DNA from: DTPU01 sp963827855
GTDB taxonomy: Bacteria > Planctomycetota > Phycisphaerae > Sedimentisphaerales > Anaerobacaceae
Reading direction: 5' to 3'
Assembly (NCBI GenBank): GCA_963827855.1
Contig: CAWHBY010000002.1
Span: 124,001 to 188,000, forward strand
DNA length: 64,000 bases
Part shown: in pieces, positions 63,947 through 64,000 of the stretch
Layout of the letters: every line of letters starts with the position of its first letter
Position numbering within the stretch: position 1 is the stretch's first letter
Notes under the pieces: generated by a model
Told to the model about the DNA's origin: nothing
The model's database searches: none
The model's input: only the letters and a program-made list of their open reading frames with translations
Program-made: the position numbers and the translations under genes

Positions 63947-64000
63947 AAAGAGAATACATCCTGGGAGTGCTGTTCTTTGGCGGCCTATGGGGCCTGTCGG
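63943..64000 (+). CDS. N-terminus of a secreted or membrane protein (cut by window end)
   Basis: A GTG overlapping the previous TGA (GTGA) with AAGGAGA upstream begins KREYILGVLFFGGLWGLS, a signal-peptide-like segment. Only 19 codons are visible, so the product is unknown. It probably belongs with the dockerin and pseudopilin genes. Confidence 0.55.
   Translation, partial: MKREYILGVLFFGGLWGLS

Noticed and set aside
1..64000. tRNA, rRNA or CRISPR arrays
   Set aside because: I looked for T-loop motifs (GGTTCGAATCC type), rRNA cores and regularly spaced identical repeats and found none. The heptamer arrays lack spacers, so they are not CRISPR.

Overview
This window looks like part of a chromosome from a high-GC, Gram-negative member of the Planctomycetota, probably near the Phycisphaerae. 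That placement is an inference. It rests on Tat-exported Gfo/Idh/MocA oxidoreductases and sugar-phosphate isomerases, pseudopilin-like secreted proteins, a C-terminal dockerin-type calcium-repeat protein, FG-GAP proteins, and an outer-membrane TamA/TamB pair. No rRNA, tRNA or CRISPR array was seen.

Layout. 0-14 kb holds mostly housekeeping genes: prfA, a kinase-like P-loop protein, deoC, pabB, pabC, a Nif3-type gene, scpB, a PLD-like protein, a DEDD exonuclease and manA, then secreted proteins. 14.25-15.3 kb is a non-coding cluster of palindromes bounded by inverted repeats. 15.3-27.2 kb encodes envelope proteins: a small OMP, TamA-like and TamB, a 795-residue FG-GAP protein, an HtrA-like protease and a large secreted protein. 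27.3-39 kb is surface-polysaccharide related (ATP-grasp, DegT aminotransferase, NusG paralogue, UDP-glucose dehydrogenase, nucleotide-sugar epimerase, Wza-like exporter) mixed with Nudix, peptidase and decayed genes. 39-47.3 kb has an FGGY kinase, a multihaem cytochrome with its membrane partner, rnr and dapF.

48.2-62 kb is the most coherent block, an H2/formate island. A sensor kinase and an NtrC-type sigma-54 activator precede a four-subunit group 3b-like [NiFe]-hydrogenase operon (beta, gamma, delta, alpha, then maturation protease and a CheY-like protein). Next comes a formate operon: an OFA-family transporter, a flavin/NAD subunit, a molybdopterin formate dehydrogenase with Cys at the active site, and a dicluster ferredoxin subunit. 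A small Cys-rich protein and a one-domain ModE follow, behind a good ModE-type operator. Both enzymes carry the same kind of diaphorase pair, so formate, NAD(P)H and H2 could be interconverted in the cytoplasm. Both operons have sigma-54-like promoters.

Two window-wide signals stand out. First, degenerate tandem repeats with a strict 7-bp period fill many of the short gaps, often starting at the upstream stop codon, with a different heptamer at each locus. Second, seven apparent frameshifts in six genes all lie at GCGC preceded by a G run that is one or two G short. This points to one common cause, either a sequencing artefact or a mutational hotspot, rather than six independent pseudogenes.
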